From: Flavobacterium sp. UBA6135
Lineage (GTDB): Bacteria; Bacteroidota; Bacteroidia; Flavobacteriales; Flavobacteriaceae
DNA: 64,000 bases
Assembly: GCF_002428305.1 (NCBI RefSeq)
Contig: NZ_DIVJ01000010.1
Coordinates: 62,001 to 126,000, forward strand
Reading direction: 5' to 3'
This document shows, piece by piece, positions 18,078 through 27,111 of this stretch. The notes beneath the pieces are model-generated. The model saw only the letters and a list, made by a program, of their open reading frames with translations. It had not been told where the DNA came from and did no database searches. Position 1 is the first letter of the stretch; each line of letters begins with the position of its first letter. The position numbers were made by a program, and so were the translations under genes.

Positions 18078-18111
18078 AAACCAAGGAAGCTAAATTCAGC
18101 TTCCTTGGTTT
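18078..18111. terminator. Bidirectional terminator between helicase and DoxX genes
   Basis: A perfect 14-bp stem, 18078-18091 with 18098-18111 (AAACCAAGGAAGCT and its complement), has a 6-nt loop and sits between two convergent genes. Confidence 0.88.
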
Positions 18112-18132
18112 ATTTAAGAGAATAGTTTTTAT

Positions 18133-18516
18133 TTAATTCAGCCAATAAACTGCTAAGACTGCCGGAACAAAATAAATAACAATAGTTCTGGCTCCGTCAT
18201 AATCTTTGGCTAAACGTTGACCAAATAACAAGAAAAGCAAAGTGATACAGCTTAGAAAAGCGGCATAAAACCCATAAATCCTATCGCCGTTCATTAAAAG
18301 TTGCACCATTCCAACAATAGCCAAAACACCTGATACTAGTTCTAAAACTAAAATTTTAGCTAAAGCTAAGGGGACAAAATTTTTCAAAACAGTTTTTGAA
18401 AAATGACCTTTCAACCATTCTAAATTATCTTTCCAATAAAAAAGCTTGTCATAACCTGACTGTAAAAAAGTTATAGCTAGAAAAAGTAAAATTAAAAAAG
18501 ATGCTGGATTGTTCAT
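18133..18516 (-). CDS. DoxX-family membrane protein
   Basis: Integral membrane protein of 127 aa with four hydrophobic helices (about residues 3-22, 46-68, 78-97 and 107-126), the DoxX topology. The N-terminal ITFLQSGYDKLFYWKDN segment is characteristic of flavobacterial members. Function is unknown; DoxX relatives are associated with quinol oxidation or redox stress elsewhere, but nothing here proves that. It starts 5 nt after the holB stop and is almost certainly co-transcribed with holB. Confidence 0.8.
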   Translation of the reverse strand: MNNPASFLILLFLAITFLQSGYDKLFYWKDNLEWLKGHFSKTVLKNFVPLALAKILVLELVSGVLAIVGMVQLLMNGDRIYGFYAAFLSCITLLFLLFGQRLAKDYDGARTIVIYFVPAVLAVYWLN

Positions 18517-18521
18517 ACGTC

Positions 18522-19670
18522 TTATTTTTTATGTAAATATCGGGTTAGTTTTATAGATAAATCCGTTAAAATGATTTTCGGATTTCCATTTCTTTCAATG
18601 AGATAAATCGCATTGGAAAGTTCGTTAAAAATTTCATTTATATTATTTCCATTCACAAATGGAGCAAAATTTTCGAGTTTAAATTTATCAATTTTTGGTT
18701 CAAGATACACTAAATTAGGTGTTTGATAATTTATTAATAACGCTTGTCTGAACATTTCTATACAAAACGACAGAAATTTTTTTTGAGTTTCACGACCTAA
18801 TTTTGCGACAGCTTCGCTCCAATCTATCAAATCATGAATAGCGGTGGCGTTACCTTTAGCCCTGAATGCGGCCCTAACCCACAAAACAAACCATTTTTCA
18901 AATTCAACATCGTCACTTTCTTCATGAATCAGTTTGAGGGCCTTGTTAAAATTTCCTTGGGCTTGATGTGCTATTTTTAAAGCTAAATTTTCTTCAACAG
19001 CATGTTTTGTTACTAAAGCTTCTGCAATAGATTGTTCGGATAATTTATGAAAATGGAGTATTTGACAGCGAGATCGAATGGTTTGAATAATAGCTTCTTC
19101 TTTTTCGGCAATAAGAATAAACAAAGTGGTTTCAGAGGGTTCTTCTAAAATTTTCAGAATTTTATTGGAAGCAGCAATATTCATTTCTTCTGCCATCCAA
19201 ATAATCATAACTTTATAACCTCCTTCATAGGCTTTTAAAGATAGTGTTCTTAAAATTTCTTGCGAATCATCAACTCGAATTTCGCCCTGTTTGTTTTCAG
19301 TCCCTAATTGTTTGTACCAATCAAACAAACTACCATAGAGAGATGTATTTAAAAACTCACGCCAATCTTTTATAAAATCAATACTTTTTGGTTTTGATTT
19401 TACATCTTCAGTTGTTACAGTTGGATAAATAAAATGCAAATCAGGATGTGCAAAGTGTTCAAATTTAGCATTGCATGCCTCGTTTCCTCCAGAATTTTCA
19501 TTGTTACAATTCTTGCATAATAAATATTGAGCATAAGCAATAGCTGTGGCTAATGTTCCACAACCTTCAGGACCAACAAAAAGTTGAGCATGTGGTATTC
19601 GGTTCAATTCAATATTTCGAATCAAATGATGTTTAACGGCTTCTTGACCTACAATTTCTGAAAACTTCAT
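18522..19670 (-). CDS. holB: DNA polymerase III clamp-loader subunit delta'
   Basis: Clamp-loader AAA+ subunit that helps load the sliding clamp. The N-terminus FSEIVGQEAVKHHL (residues 3-16) and HAQLFVGPEGCG (about 27-38) align with tau/delta' proteins. The P-loop lacks the GKT lysine, as expected for the non-hydrolysing delta'. Zinc-type cysteines lie around residues 52-67 (CKNCNN to EACNA), and a sensor/SRC-like IRSRCQILHF motif lies near 200. Length (382 aa) is within the family range. It heads a two-gene unit with the DoxX gene. Confidence 0.93.
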   Translation of the reverse strand: MKFSEIVGQEAVKHHLIRNIELNRIPHAQLFVGPEGCGTLATAIAYAQYLLCKNCNNENSGGNEACNAKFEHFAHPDLHFIYPTVTTEDVKSKPKSIDFIKDWREFLNTSLYGSLFDWYKQLGTENKQGEIRVDDSQEILRTLSLKAYEGGYKVMIIWMAEEMNIAASNKILKILEEPSETTLFILIAEKEEAIIQTIRSRCQILHFHKLSEQSIAEALVTKHAVEENLALKIAHQAQGNFNKALKLIHEESDDVEFEKWFVLWVRAAFRAKGNATAIHDLIDWSEAVAKLGRETQKKFLSFCIEMFRQALLINYQTPNLVYLEPKIDKFKLENFAPFVNGNNINEIFNELSNAIYLIERNGNPKIILTDLSIKLTRYLHKK

Positions 19671-19674
19671 ATCG

Positions 19675-19682
19675 CAAATATA
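19675..19682 (-). promoter_or_regulatory. -7 box directly at the holB start
   Basis: On the minus strand TATATTTG fits TAnnTTTG, but only 4 nt separate it from the ATG at 19670. The transcript would be leaderless or nearly so if this box is used. Confidence 0.45.
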
Positions 19683-19783
19683 AATTAAAAAATAACGATA
19701 TTTTTAAAATACCGTTGTAGTACAAAATATGGTTATCTACAAAACAAAAACACATAAAGGATTATTTTTATTTACAAAATTGT

Positions 19784-19791
19784 TAATTTTG
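19784..19791 (+). promoter_or_regulatory. -7 box for the SPOR-domain gene
   Basis: TAATTTTG matches TAnnTTTG. It lies 37 nt before the first and 82 nt before the second candidate start codon of the downstream gene. Confidence 0.4.
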
Positions 19792-19828
19792 ACTCGACTG
19801 TTTAGAATTTTATAACAGTTTTATAACA

Positions 19829-21454
19829 ATGAGTGCAATACAACTAGCTCCTACTTCTTTTTTGAAGCCACAAATGAGTAAATCACCACTTTTAAACTTA
19901 TTCTTTCAATTTTGTTTTTTTTTCATAAGCTTGAATGGGTTTGCTCAATTAGCCAAACCGTTTGAAATTCGATATCAGAACTATGTTAATGGAGATATCA
20001 CCTTGATTGCCAATCAAATTGTAAATAGAAAAGAAGGCAATTCTAATGCAAATACTCCATATAATGTAAACGACAAATCTGCAAAATTAAATGACGAATG
20101 GTTCATGGATTACATCGATATTGACGACGATCCAACAACATTTTCGTCTAGTAGTGCTGATTTGAATTTGGAAAATGTAACTTCTAAAAAGATAAAGTAT
20201 GCCGGGTTATATTGGTCAGCTACCTACAAATACGAAAAAGGCAAACAAAAGAAAAACAAAAAATTTGTAGCCTCCAATAAAAAGAGATTCAACATTGGGG
20301 TTATAAAAATTAAATTACCAGGCGAAAAAAACTACGAAGAAATTTCTGGTGAAATTCTTTATGACGGACATGAAAAAGAAAGATTTTCAGAAAACGCACC
20401 CTATGCTGTTTATGCTGATGTATCGGATAAAGTAGCACAATTAAAAAATCCAAACGGAACTTATACAATTGCCAATATTAAAGCAACTTTAGGGACATTG
20501 AGTGGTGGCGTTTCCGGCGGCTGGACATTAGTAATTGTTTATGAAGATAAAAATCTTTCCGGCAAACAAATCACTTCCTACGATGGTTTTGCCGGGGTTA
20601 CAAACAAATCAACAGTTATCGATTTTATTGGTTTTGAAACGTTACCTAGAGGTGAAGTAAAAGCAAAAATTTTAGGATCAGCTTTGGAAGGAGATCAAAA
20701 CTTAAAAGGAGACCAACTTTATATAAAAACCAAATCAAGTCAAAATGAAGTTCCGATTGAAGAACCTTTGCGAGACAAAAACAACTTTTTCAATAGTTCC
20801 ATTACAGTTAATCAATCCAATTTCAACAAAAGAAATCCAAATAGCAGTAATACTCTTGGTTATGATGCGTTTTTAATTCCAATTAAAAACAACGATAATT
20901 CAGTAATTGCCAATAATACCGATGAAGTTTCGGTACGATTGAAATCTACAGGCGACAGGTATTTTATGTTTTTTTGTGCCTTAAGTGTTGAAGGAATCGA
21001 TCCCTCAAAACCTGTAGAACAAGAAACTATTGTTGAAAGCAAAGTAGAACTAGTTGAGCCAGCAAAAGATAATGCTGTTCAAAAAAGTAAAGAGTTAAAA
21101 CCAACAGAAGTAACAACAAATCCTATAAAAAACAGTTCTTCAATAGGGTCTAAACCTAAAAGAGTTGACCCCAAGCAATCAGATAAAGTGGCTATTCCAA
21201 ATACAAAAGACGGTTTTTACTTGATTGCCAATGTTTTTAGAGTTCACTCAAACGCTTTAAGTTTCATTCAAAAATTAAAAAAAATGGGAATTGAAGCTAA
21301 TTATTTCATTAACCCAAAGAATAATTACTGCTATGTTTATGTGAGTAATTTTTCTAATTGGAATGAAGCCAAAGAAAATTATCATTCCAATTTAAACAAT
21401 CGTTATTTTGGTGAAATGTGGATCATGACTTTATATAACGACAAAATTTTGTAG
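19829..21454 (+). CDS. Exported protein with C-terminal SPOR domain
   Basis: Unknown exported protein of 541 aa. Two starts are possible. The ATG at 19874 (residue 16) gives a conventional signal peptide ending GFAQ; the ATG at 19829 adds 15 residues and is kept only as the longest option. The large middle region (about residues 45-385) has alternating beta-strand patterns and motifs (IRYQNYVNGD, KYAGLYWSATYKY, APYAVYADVS, GGWTLVIVYED) that I associate with N-terminal regions of big flavobacterial surface proteins. A Lys/Pro/Ser-rich linker (about 395-455) leads to a SPOR domain (about 461-541, GFYLIANVF to WNEAKENY), which normally binds denuded peptidoglycan. Function is unassigned. It is a single gene, divergent from holB. 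Confidence 0.75.
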   Translation: MSAIQLAPTSFLKPQMSKSPLLNLFFQFCFFFISLNGFAQLAKPFEIRYQNYVNGDITLIANQIVNRKEGNSNANTPYNVNDKSAKLNDEWFMDYIDIDDDPTTFSSSSADLNLENVTSKKIKYAGLYWSATYKYEKGKQKKNKKFVASNKKRFNIGVIKIKLPGEKNYEEISGEILYDGHEKERFSENAPYAVYADVSDKVAQLKNPNGTYTIANIKATLGTLSGGVSGGWTLVIVYEDKNLSGKQITSYDGFAGVTNKSTVIDFIGFETLPRGEVKAKILGSALEGDQNLKGDQLYIKTKSSQNEVPIEEPLRDKNNFFNSSITVNQSNFNKRNPNSSNTLGYDAFLIPIKNNDNSVIANNTDEVSVRLKSTGDRYFMFFCALSVEGIDPSKPVEQETIVESKVELVEPAKDNAVQKSKELKPTEVTTNPIKNSSSIGSKPKRVDPKQSDKVAIPNTKDGFYLIANVFRVHSNALSFIQKLKKMGIEANYFINPKNNYCYVYVSNFSNWNEAKENYHSNLNNRYFGEMWIMTLYNDKIL

Positions 21455-21516
21455 CAATTAAATTATACAAACAGCAATAGAATAAAACCATCATTTTTAA
21501 TTTTAATTAGTTTTAC

Positions 21517-21524
21517 TACATTTG
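21517..21524 (+). promoter_or_regulatory. -7 box for pgk
   Basis: TACATTTG matches TAnnTTTG and lies 22 nt before the pgk ATG. Confidence 0.55.
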
Positions 21525-21546
21525 TAAAATAACATATTCAGAACCA

Positions 21547-22734
21547 ATGAAAACCATAAACGACTTCAATTTTGCCAATAAAAGAGCCTTAATTCGTGTA
21601 GATTTTAATGTTCCTCTTGATGAAAACTACAAAGTAACTGATGCCAACAGAATTGAAGCAGCAAAACCAACAATTGATAAAATTTTGGCCGATGGCGGTA
21701 GTGTTATTTTGATGTCACATCTTGGAAGACCAAAAGGTGTTGAAGAGAAATATTCTTTACGCCATATCGTAGATAAAGCCTCTGACATTTTGGGTGTTAA
21801 TGTTGAATTTGTTTCCGATTGTGTTGGAGATAAAGTTGAAAAAAGAGCCGCAAGCTTAAAACCAGGAGAAGTTTTATTATTAGAAAATCTTCGTTTTTAT
21901 GCAGAAGAAGAAGCCGGCGATGAGGCTTTTTCAAAAAAACTAGCGGCTTTAGGCGATATTTATGTTAATGATGCGTTTGGAACCGCACATAGAGCACATG
22001 CTTCTACTACAATTATTGCTAAGTTTTTTCCCAATTCAAAATGTTTTGGGTTGTTATTAGCTAAAGAAATTGAAAGTTTAAATAGAGTTTTAAACAATAG
22101 CGTGAAACCCGTAACGGCTGTTTTGGGTGGTTCAAAAGTTTCATCAAAAATTACAGTAATTGAAAACATATTAGATAAAGTGGACCACATGATAATTGGA
22201 GGTGGAATGACCTTTACCTTCATAAAAGCACTTGGTGGCAATGTTGGAAATTCTATTTGTGAAGATGATAAGCTTCAATTGGCTCTTGATATTTTGAAAT
22301 TAGCTAACGAGAAAAATGTTCATATTCACATTCCCGTAGATGTTGTTGCCGCAGATGCTTTTTCAAACGATGCCAACACACAAATTGTTGATGTTCGTCA
22401 TATTCCTGATGGTTGGCAGGGTTTGGATGCCGGACCAAAATCGTTAGAAAACTTCAAAGAAGTTATCATGAATTCAAAAACGATACTTTGGAACGGACCT
22501 TTGGGCGTTTTTGAAATGGAATCTTTTGCAAACGGCACCATTACATTAGGAAATTATATTGCAGAATCAACCAAAAACGGAGCTTTTTCCCTTGTTGGAG
22601 GTGGCGATTCGGTTTCAGCTGTAAAACAATTCGGACTAGAAGAAAAGATGAGTTATGTTTCAACTGGTGGTGGAGCTATGTTAGAAATGTTAGAAGGACA
22701 GACTTTACCTGGAATTGCTGCAATTCTGGAATAA
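21547..22734 (+). CDS. pgk: Phosphoglycerate kinase
   Basis: Glycolytic enzyme interconverting 1,3-bisphosphoglycerate + ADP and 3-phosphoglycerate + ATP. The N-terminal substrate motif RVDFNVPL is at residues 17-24, with HLGRPKG at about 58-64 and the nucleotide-binding GGGDSVSAV near 351-359. Length (395 aa) is typical. It has its own TACATTTG box. The neighbouring lytic transglycosylase gene, 99 nt downstream, also has its own box, so pgk is probably monocistronic. Confidence 0.98.
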   Translation: MKTINDFNFANKRALIRVDFNVPLDENYKVTDANRIEAAKPTIDKILADGGSVILMSHLGRPKGVEEKYSLRHIVDKASDILGVNVEFVSDCVGDKVEKRAASLKPGEVLLLENLRFYAEEEAGDEAFSKKLAALGDIYVNDAFGTAHRAHASTTIIAKFFPNSKCFGLLLAKEIESLNRVLNNSVKPVTAVLGGSKVSSKITVIENILDKVDHMIIGGGMTFTFIKALGGNVGNSICEDDKLQLALDILKLANEKNVHIHIPVDVVAADAFSNDANTQIVDVRHIPDGWQGLDAGPKSLENFKEVIMNSKTILWNGPLGVFEMESFANGTITLGNYIAESTKNGAFSLVGGGDSVSAVKQFGLEEKMSYVSTGGGAMLEMLEGQTLPGIAAILE

Positions 22735-22780
22735 TTGAACTTTAACAATAATTAAACAAAAAAAAACGTTTATATTTTCG

Positions 22781-22788
22781 TATGTTTG
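22781..22788 (+). promoter_or_regulatory. -7 box for the lytic transglycosylase gene
   Basis: TATGTTTG matches TAnnTTTG, 45 nt before the ATG at 22834. Confidence 0.5.
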
Positions 22789-22833
22789 CACAACCCCTCA
22801 ACTACCTGAAATATAATCTGTTAACAAATAAAA

Positions 22834-24801
22834 ATGAAGTTACAAAATACCACATTAGTTTTTTTACTCCTTTTGTCAGGACAGCTATTTGCTCAAGACT
22901 CTTTGGCAACAGCAAATCAGCTTGTAGAACTACCCAAAATTTCTTTTTTAGATTCTATCAAAAAATCATTTGTTCATCATGAAATTGCAGCTTGTGTAGA
23001 TGAAAGATTTATCACCGAAATTGCATCTCAAGATTTATTTAAGGAAATTACAAATGATATTGAAAATATCGACTTAGATGTAAAAGTTGATTATGAACTT
23101 TCAACCGAACTTCTAAAAGAAAGATTAAAATTGCTTGATGCAAAATCAGCGTTTAATATCGAATATAATCCTGGATTAGAAAACATCATTAAACATTACT
23201 TGAAAAACAGAAAAAAATCCTATGAACGATTGATGGGATTATCTCAATATTATTTTCCAATTTTTGAAGAAGCATTATCAAAATATAATGTTCCTTTAGA
23301 AATTAAATATTTGGCAATAGTTGAGTCGGCCTTAAACCCGAGAGCTGTTTCAAAAATGGGAGCTACCGGATTATGGCAATTTATGTATGGAACTGGAAAA
23401 CAATATAACTTGGAAATCAACACTTTTGTTGATGAACGAAGCGATGTATTAAAAGCCACCGAAGCCGCATGTCAATACATGGTAAACATGTATGCTATTT
23501 TTGGTGATTGGGATTTGGTTTTAGCATCTTATAATGCCGGGCCAGGAAATGTAACAAAAGCCATCAGACGCTCTGGCGGGAAACAAAATTATTGGAACAT
23601 TAGACCGTTTTTACCAAAAGAAACACAAGGTTATGTTCCGGCTTTTTTAGCAACAATGTATGTTTATGAATATCACAAAGAGCATGGAATCGTGCCAAAC
23701 AAACCAATTTTAAATACTTTTTCAACTGACACCATAAAAATTAAAAACAAAATGTCTTTCAAACAAATTTCTGATTTGTTAGATATTTCTGTAGAACAAT
23801 TACAGTTTTTAAATCCTTCTTATAAAAGAGATTTTGTTCCTTCAATACCGGGAAAAAATCATTTTTTACGTTTACCAATAGATAAAGTAGCTGTTTTTAC
23901 ATCTAATGAAGATAAAATTTATGCCTATTCTGAATATGATTTTGGAAAACGCGAAAAACCTTTTTCTTCACAGGAAGCTCTGGCTGCTGCAGATGGAAGT
24001 TTTGATGTAATGTCAACCACAAAATACCACACAGTAAAAAGAGGTGAAACACTTGGTGGTATTTCTAATAAATATGGAGTTCCTCTTACAAAAATTAAAC
24101 AATGGAACAATTTGAAATCAAACAATATAGCCTTGGGTAGAAAGCTAAAAATTGTTACTAACGAAAGAATTGCAACTACTGCAAAACCTAAAACAGAACA
24201 AGCAGCTGTAAAAACAGCAGAAAAAGTTACTAATACTACTATTGTTTCTAAAGACTCAATTATTAAAAAAGTACACCAGGTTGAAAAAGGTGAAACTCTT
24301 AGTTTTATTGCTAGAAAATATGATATAACGATTGATGAAATTAAATCTTTAAATGGATTAAAAGACACTAATATAGCAATAGGATCAAAGTTAATTGTGT
24401 CGAGAGAAACATCAGACCAAGAAATTGAAACATCAGACATTCACATTGTTCAAGCCGGAGAAACACTTTACAGTATTGCTAAAGCAAATAATGTGTCAAC
24501 TGATGATTTGGTAAAATGGAATAACCTTGAAGATGCAAGTGTAAAAGCAGGTATGCAATTAAAAATAATAACTTCGGAAGATATAGCAACTACTGTTGCA
24601 GAAGTGAAAACAACACCAAAAACAGTCTCAAAACCAAACAATTACAAGAACGAAAACGTTTATGTTGTTAAAAAAGGCGATTCATTATTTAGTATTTCAC
24701 AAAAAATTCCAGGAGTAACGGTAGCAGATTTAAAAAAATGGAACGGTATTAGTGGGGGAACGGTTATCAAACCGGGAATGAAATTAAAAATAAATGGATA
24801 A
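22834..24801 (+). CDS. MltD-like lytic transglycosylase with four LysM domains
   Basis: Periplasmic enzyme that cleaves peptidoglycan glycan strands. A signal peptide ends at GQLFAQ (about residue 19). The SLT domain (about 150-290) shows the catalytic Glu164 in VESALNP, then GATGLWQFM and LASYNAGPGNV. Four LysM peptidoglycan-binding repeats start near residues 397, 481, 537 and 610, each beginning YHTVKRGETL or a similar sequence, and are joined by Thr/Lys-rich linkers. Length (655 aa) fits Bacteroidota MltD homologues. It is followed 41 nt later by the DUF4837 lipoprotein and then an acetyltransferase, probably one transcript. Confidence 0.93.
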   Translation: MKLQNTTLVFLLLLSGQLFAQDSLATANQLVELPKISFLDSIKKSFVHHEIAACVDERFITEIASQDLFKEITNDIENIDLDVKVDYELSTELLKERLKLLDAKSAFNIEYNPGLENIIKHYLKNRKKSYERLMGLSQYYFPIFEEALSKYNVPLEIKYLAIVESALNPRAVSKMGATGLWQFMYGTGKQYNLEINTFVDERSDVLKATEAACQYMVNMYAIFGDWDLVLASYNAGPGNVTKAIRRSGGKQNYWNIRPFLPKETQGYVPAFLATMYVYEYHKEHGIVPNKPILNTFSTDTIKIKNKMSFKQISDLLDISVEQLQFLNPSYKRDFVPSIPGKNHFLRLPIDKVAVFTSNEDKIYAYSEYDFGKREKPFSSQEALAAADGSFDVMSTTKYHTVKRGETLGGISNKYGVPLTKIKQWNNLKSNNIALGRKLKIVTNERIATTAKPKTEQAAVKTAEKVTNTTIVSKDSIIKKVHQVEKGETLSFIARKYDITIDEIKSLNGLKDTNIAIGSKLIVSRETSDQEIETSDIHIVQAGETLYSIAKANNVSTDDLVKWNNLEDASVKAGMQLKIITSEDIATTVAEVKTTPKTVSKPNNYKNENVYVVKKGDSLFSISQKIPGVTVADLKKWNGISGGTVIKPGMKLKING

Positions 24802-24842
24802 TTTATTATAATTTATTTCGAGTTCCTTTAATCTCATGTATA

Positions 24843-25820
24843 ATGAAAAATATAATTTTTACTATTGTAACAGCTTTAGTATTATTTTCTTGTAAAGAAG
24901 AACAGCAACAAAAAACGTCATTAAAAGATTCCTCAGGAAAAATTAATTCGCTATCCGTCATCATCGAAAATCAAATGTGGAGTGGTGAAGTAGGTGATAG
25001 CATTAGAAGTAAATTTGCTGCTCCTGTAGACGGTTTGCCACAACAAGAGCCTTTGTTCAATATTTCTCAGTACGCTCCAAAACTTTTTGAAGGTTTTATG
25101 ACTAACAGTAGAACAATTCTGATTGTTACAAAAACCGAGCAAGCTAATTTTGAAATTAAAAATAATGTTTATGCTCAACCTCAAACTGTAGTTTATGTTT
25201 CAGGAAACACAATTTCTGAAATTATAAATAAACTAGAAGAACATTCAAAAGAAATTATTTCAACATTAAAAGCGGGAGAAATTCTTGAAAACCAAAGAAG
25301 AATAGCTATATCCTTGCTGGATGATTCTAAAATCAAAAAAAAGTTCAACATTTCTCTAAAAATACCAACCGCTTACAGATACATCATCGAAGAAGATAAG
25401 TTTTTTTGGATTAGAAAAGAATTAACTTCCGGAAACAATAGTATTTTAATCTACGAAGTCCCAATTACAACTATAGAGAAAGATCCTAATTTTGTATCAT
25501 CAATCATTTCGCTTCGTGATTCAGTCGGACAAAAACACATTCAAGGTACTTTAGCAAATACCCACATGGTAACCGAAGATTCCTATGCTCCTTACTTCTC
25601 AAAAATAACTTTAAAAGGAAAAGAAACTTTTGAAACCAAAGGCACTTGGGAATTGAAAAACGATTTCATGGCCGGCCCATTTATCAATTATGCCATTAAA
25701 GACGAAGCAAACCAACGCTACCTGGTAGTTGAAGGTTTTTGTTATAATCCATCAACTTCAAAAAGAGATTTAATGCATGAATTGGAAGCCATTATTAAAT
25801 CGATTACTTTTTTAAATTAA
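24843..25820 (+). CDS. DUF4837 family lipoprotein
   Basis: Probable lipoprotein of unknown function (325 aa). The signal peptide ends at lipobox Cys17 (LVLFSC). Conserved stretches recognised from this Bacteroidota family include DSSGKINSLSVVIEN (about residues 29-43), PVDGLPQQEPLFNISQ (about 60-75), AYRYIIEEDKFFWIRK and the C-terminal MAGPFINYAIKDE. No catalytic motif is visible. Its position directly behind the LysM transglycosylase suggests an envelope role, but that is only inference. Confidence 0.82.
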   Translation: MKNIIFTIVTALVLFSCKEEQQQKTSLKDSSGKINSLSVIIENQMWSGEVGDSIRSKFAAPVDGLPQQEPLFNISQYAPKLFEGFMTNSRTILIVTKTEQANFEIKNNVYAQPQTVVYVSGNTISEIINKLEEHSKEIISTLKAGEILENQRRIAISLLDDSKIKKKFNISLKIPTAYRYIIEEDKFFWIRKELTSGNNSILIYEVPITTIEKDPNFVSSIISLRDSVGQKHIQGTLANTHMVTEDSYAPYFSKITLKGKETFETKGTWELKNDFMAGPFINYAIKDEANQRYLVVEGFCYNPSTSKRDLMHELEAIIKSITFLN

Positions 25821-25843
25821 TTTTGGGGTTAATTTAAAATCAA

Positions 25844-26290
25844 ATGGATTTAATTTTTAAAATAAAGCGATTTAACGAACTTTCAGCCCTTGAAATATAT
25901 AATTTACTTCAACTGCGAAGCGAAGTCTTTGTAGTAGAGCAAAATTGCGTTTATCAAGATATTGATGGCAAAGATGACAAAGCCATTCACCTTTTAGGAA
26001 TTTTTGATGACGAATTGGTTGCTTATGTTCGCATTTTTAAACCTAGTGATTATTTTGAAGAAGCCTCTATCGGCAGAGTTGTAATCAAGAAATCTTATAG
26101 AGATAGAAAATGGGGTTATATTTTAATGAATAAAGCTATTGAAGTCGTTAAAGCAGAACTTAATGAAACAAAAATTACTATTTCGGCTCAATTATATCTC
26201 AAAAAATTCTATGAAAACTTAGGTTTTAAACAAACAAGCGATACTTATTTGGAAGACGATATTCCGCATATTCAAATGAAGCGGAACTAA
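25844..26290 (+). CDS. ElaA-type GNAT N-acetyltransferase
   Basis: Cytoplasmic GNAT-fold acetyltransferase of 148 aa. The LLQLRSEVFVVEQNCVYQDIDG-type N-terminus (residues 20-41) is the ElaA-like signature. Acetyl-CoA-binding strands include IGRVVIKKSYRDRKWGYILM (about 85-104), and KKFYENLGF (about 125-133) gives the usual C-terminal strand. The substrate is unknown. It begins 23 nt after the DUF4837 gene. Its 3' end overlaps the convergent OmpA-family gene by 4 bp, and no terminator is seen between them. Confidence 0.88.
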   Translation: MDLIFKIKRFNELSALEIYNLLQLRSEVFVVEQNCVYQDIDGKDDKAIHLLGIFDDELVAYVRIFKPSDYFEEASIGRVVIKKSYRDRKWGYILMNKAIEVVKAELNETKITISAQLYLKKFYENLGFKQTSDTYLEDDIPHIQMKRN

Positions 26291-27111
26291 ATTTTAGTGA
26301 CCAATAGCTCAACTCTTCTATCTAAATCAGGTGTTTTTCCTAACGGTTTTGTGTTGCCATAACCTTTAAAAGTCATTCGCTCTTTAGCTACTTTTTTAAA
26401 GATTAAATATTTATAAACCGTCTCGGCTCTGTTAATTGAAAGCTTTCTTTTTTTAGTGTCTTTGTCAATAGCTTCTTTGTGGTTTGGTGGTGTACAACAA
26501 ACATGACCTTGAATTTCAAAATGAATGTTTTTGTATTTCATCAGTAATCGCGAAATTTTATCCAACTCGTTTTTTGATTGCAAAGTCAATTTACTACTTC
26601 CACGTTCAAATTGAATATTTTCTAAATAAATTCGATCACCAACGATATGTTTTTTTTGAATTGTGCTATAAACACCCGGAACGTCATTGAGCGTTGCTTT
26701 TGGTTCCGGTTTTAAATTGATGACAACATCCACGCGACGGTTTTTTGATCGAACTTCGGGTAAATTATCAACAATATCATCTTCAATCAGAATTCTTCCT
26801 TTTCCTTCAATGGTTATAATTACTTTATTTTTTATGCCATTTTTCACAAACAAGTCTTTTACTTCATTGGCTCGATCGTTGGATAGCTTTCGGTTGTAAT
26901 CATCTTTTCCAACATCATCACAGTAGCCAAAAATTTGTAAGCTTTCAATTCGAGTACTGTCAGTTTTCTTAACAAAATCAATAATTTGACTAGCTTGAGT
27001 TGTATCAATTGAAAACTTGTTAGTGTCAAAATAAACAGATTGAACCATTTCTTCTTGAGCATAAATCGACACGGAAAGCAGAAGTATAACAACTCTAGAA
27101 AAGGTTTGCAT
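26287..27111 (-). CDS. Exported protein with two tandem OmpA-like domains
   Basis: Periplasmic protein of 274 aa with a signal peptide ending SIYAQ (about residue 19) but no beta-barrel or lipobox. It contains two OmpA C-terminal-like, peptidoglycan-binding domains. The first (about 25-130) carries VYFDTNKFSID, GYCDDVGKDDYNRKLSNDRA and SKNRRVDVVI. The second (about 163-274) carries IQFERGSSKL, GHVCCTPP, RKLSINRAETV and DLDRRVELLV. A duplicated OmpA domain without another module is uncommon. It overlaps the start of the upstream S41 protease gene by 1 nt, so the two are translationally coupled. A peptidoglycan-anchoring function is likely; its partners are unknown. Confidence 0.85.
   Translation of the reverse strand: MQTFSRVVILLLSVSIYAQEEMVQSVYFDTNKFSIDTTQASQIIDFVKKTDSTRIESLQIFGYCDDVGKDDYNRKLSNDRANEVKDLFVKNGIKNKVIITIEGKGRILIEDDIVDNLPEVRSKNRRVDVVINLKPEPKATLNDVPGVYSTIQKKHIVGDRIYLENIQFERGSSKLTLQSKNELDKISRLLMKYKNIHFEIQGHVCCTPPNHKEAIDKDTKKRKLSINRAETVYKYLIFKKVAKERMTFKGYGNTKPLGKTPDLDRRVELLVTKI

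Noticed and set aside
18522..19670. Degenerate P-loop in holB seen as a damaging mutation
   Set aside because: The delta' subunit of the clamp loader normally lacks a functional Walker A lysine.
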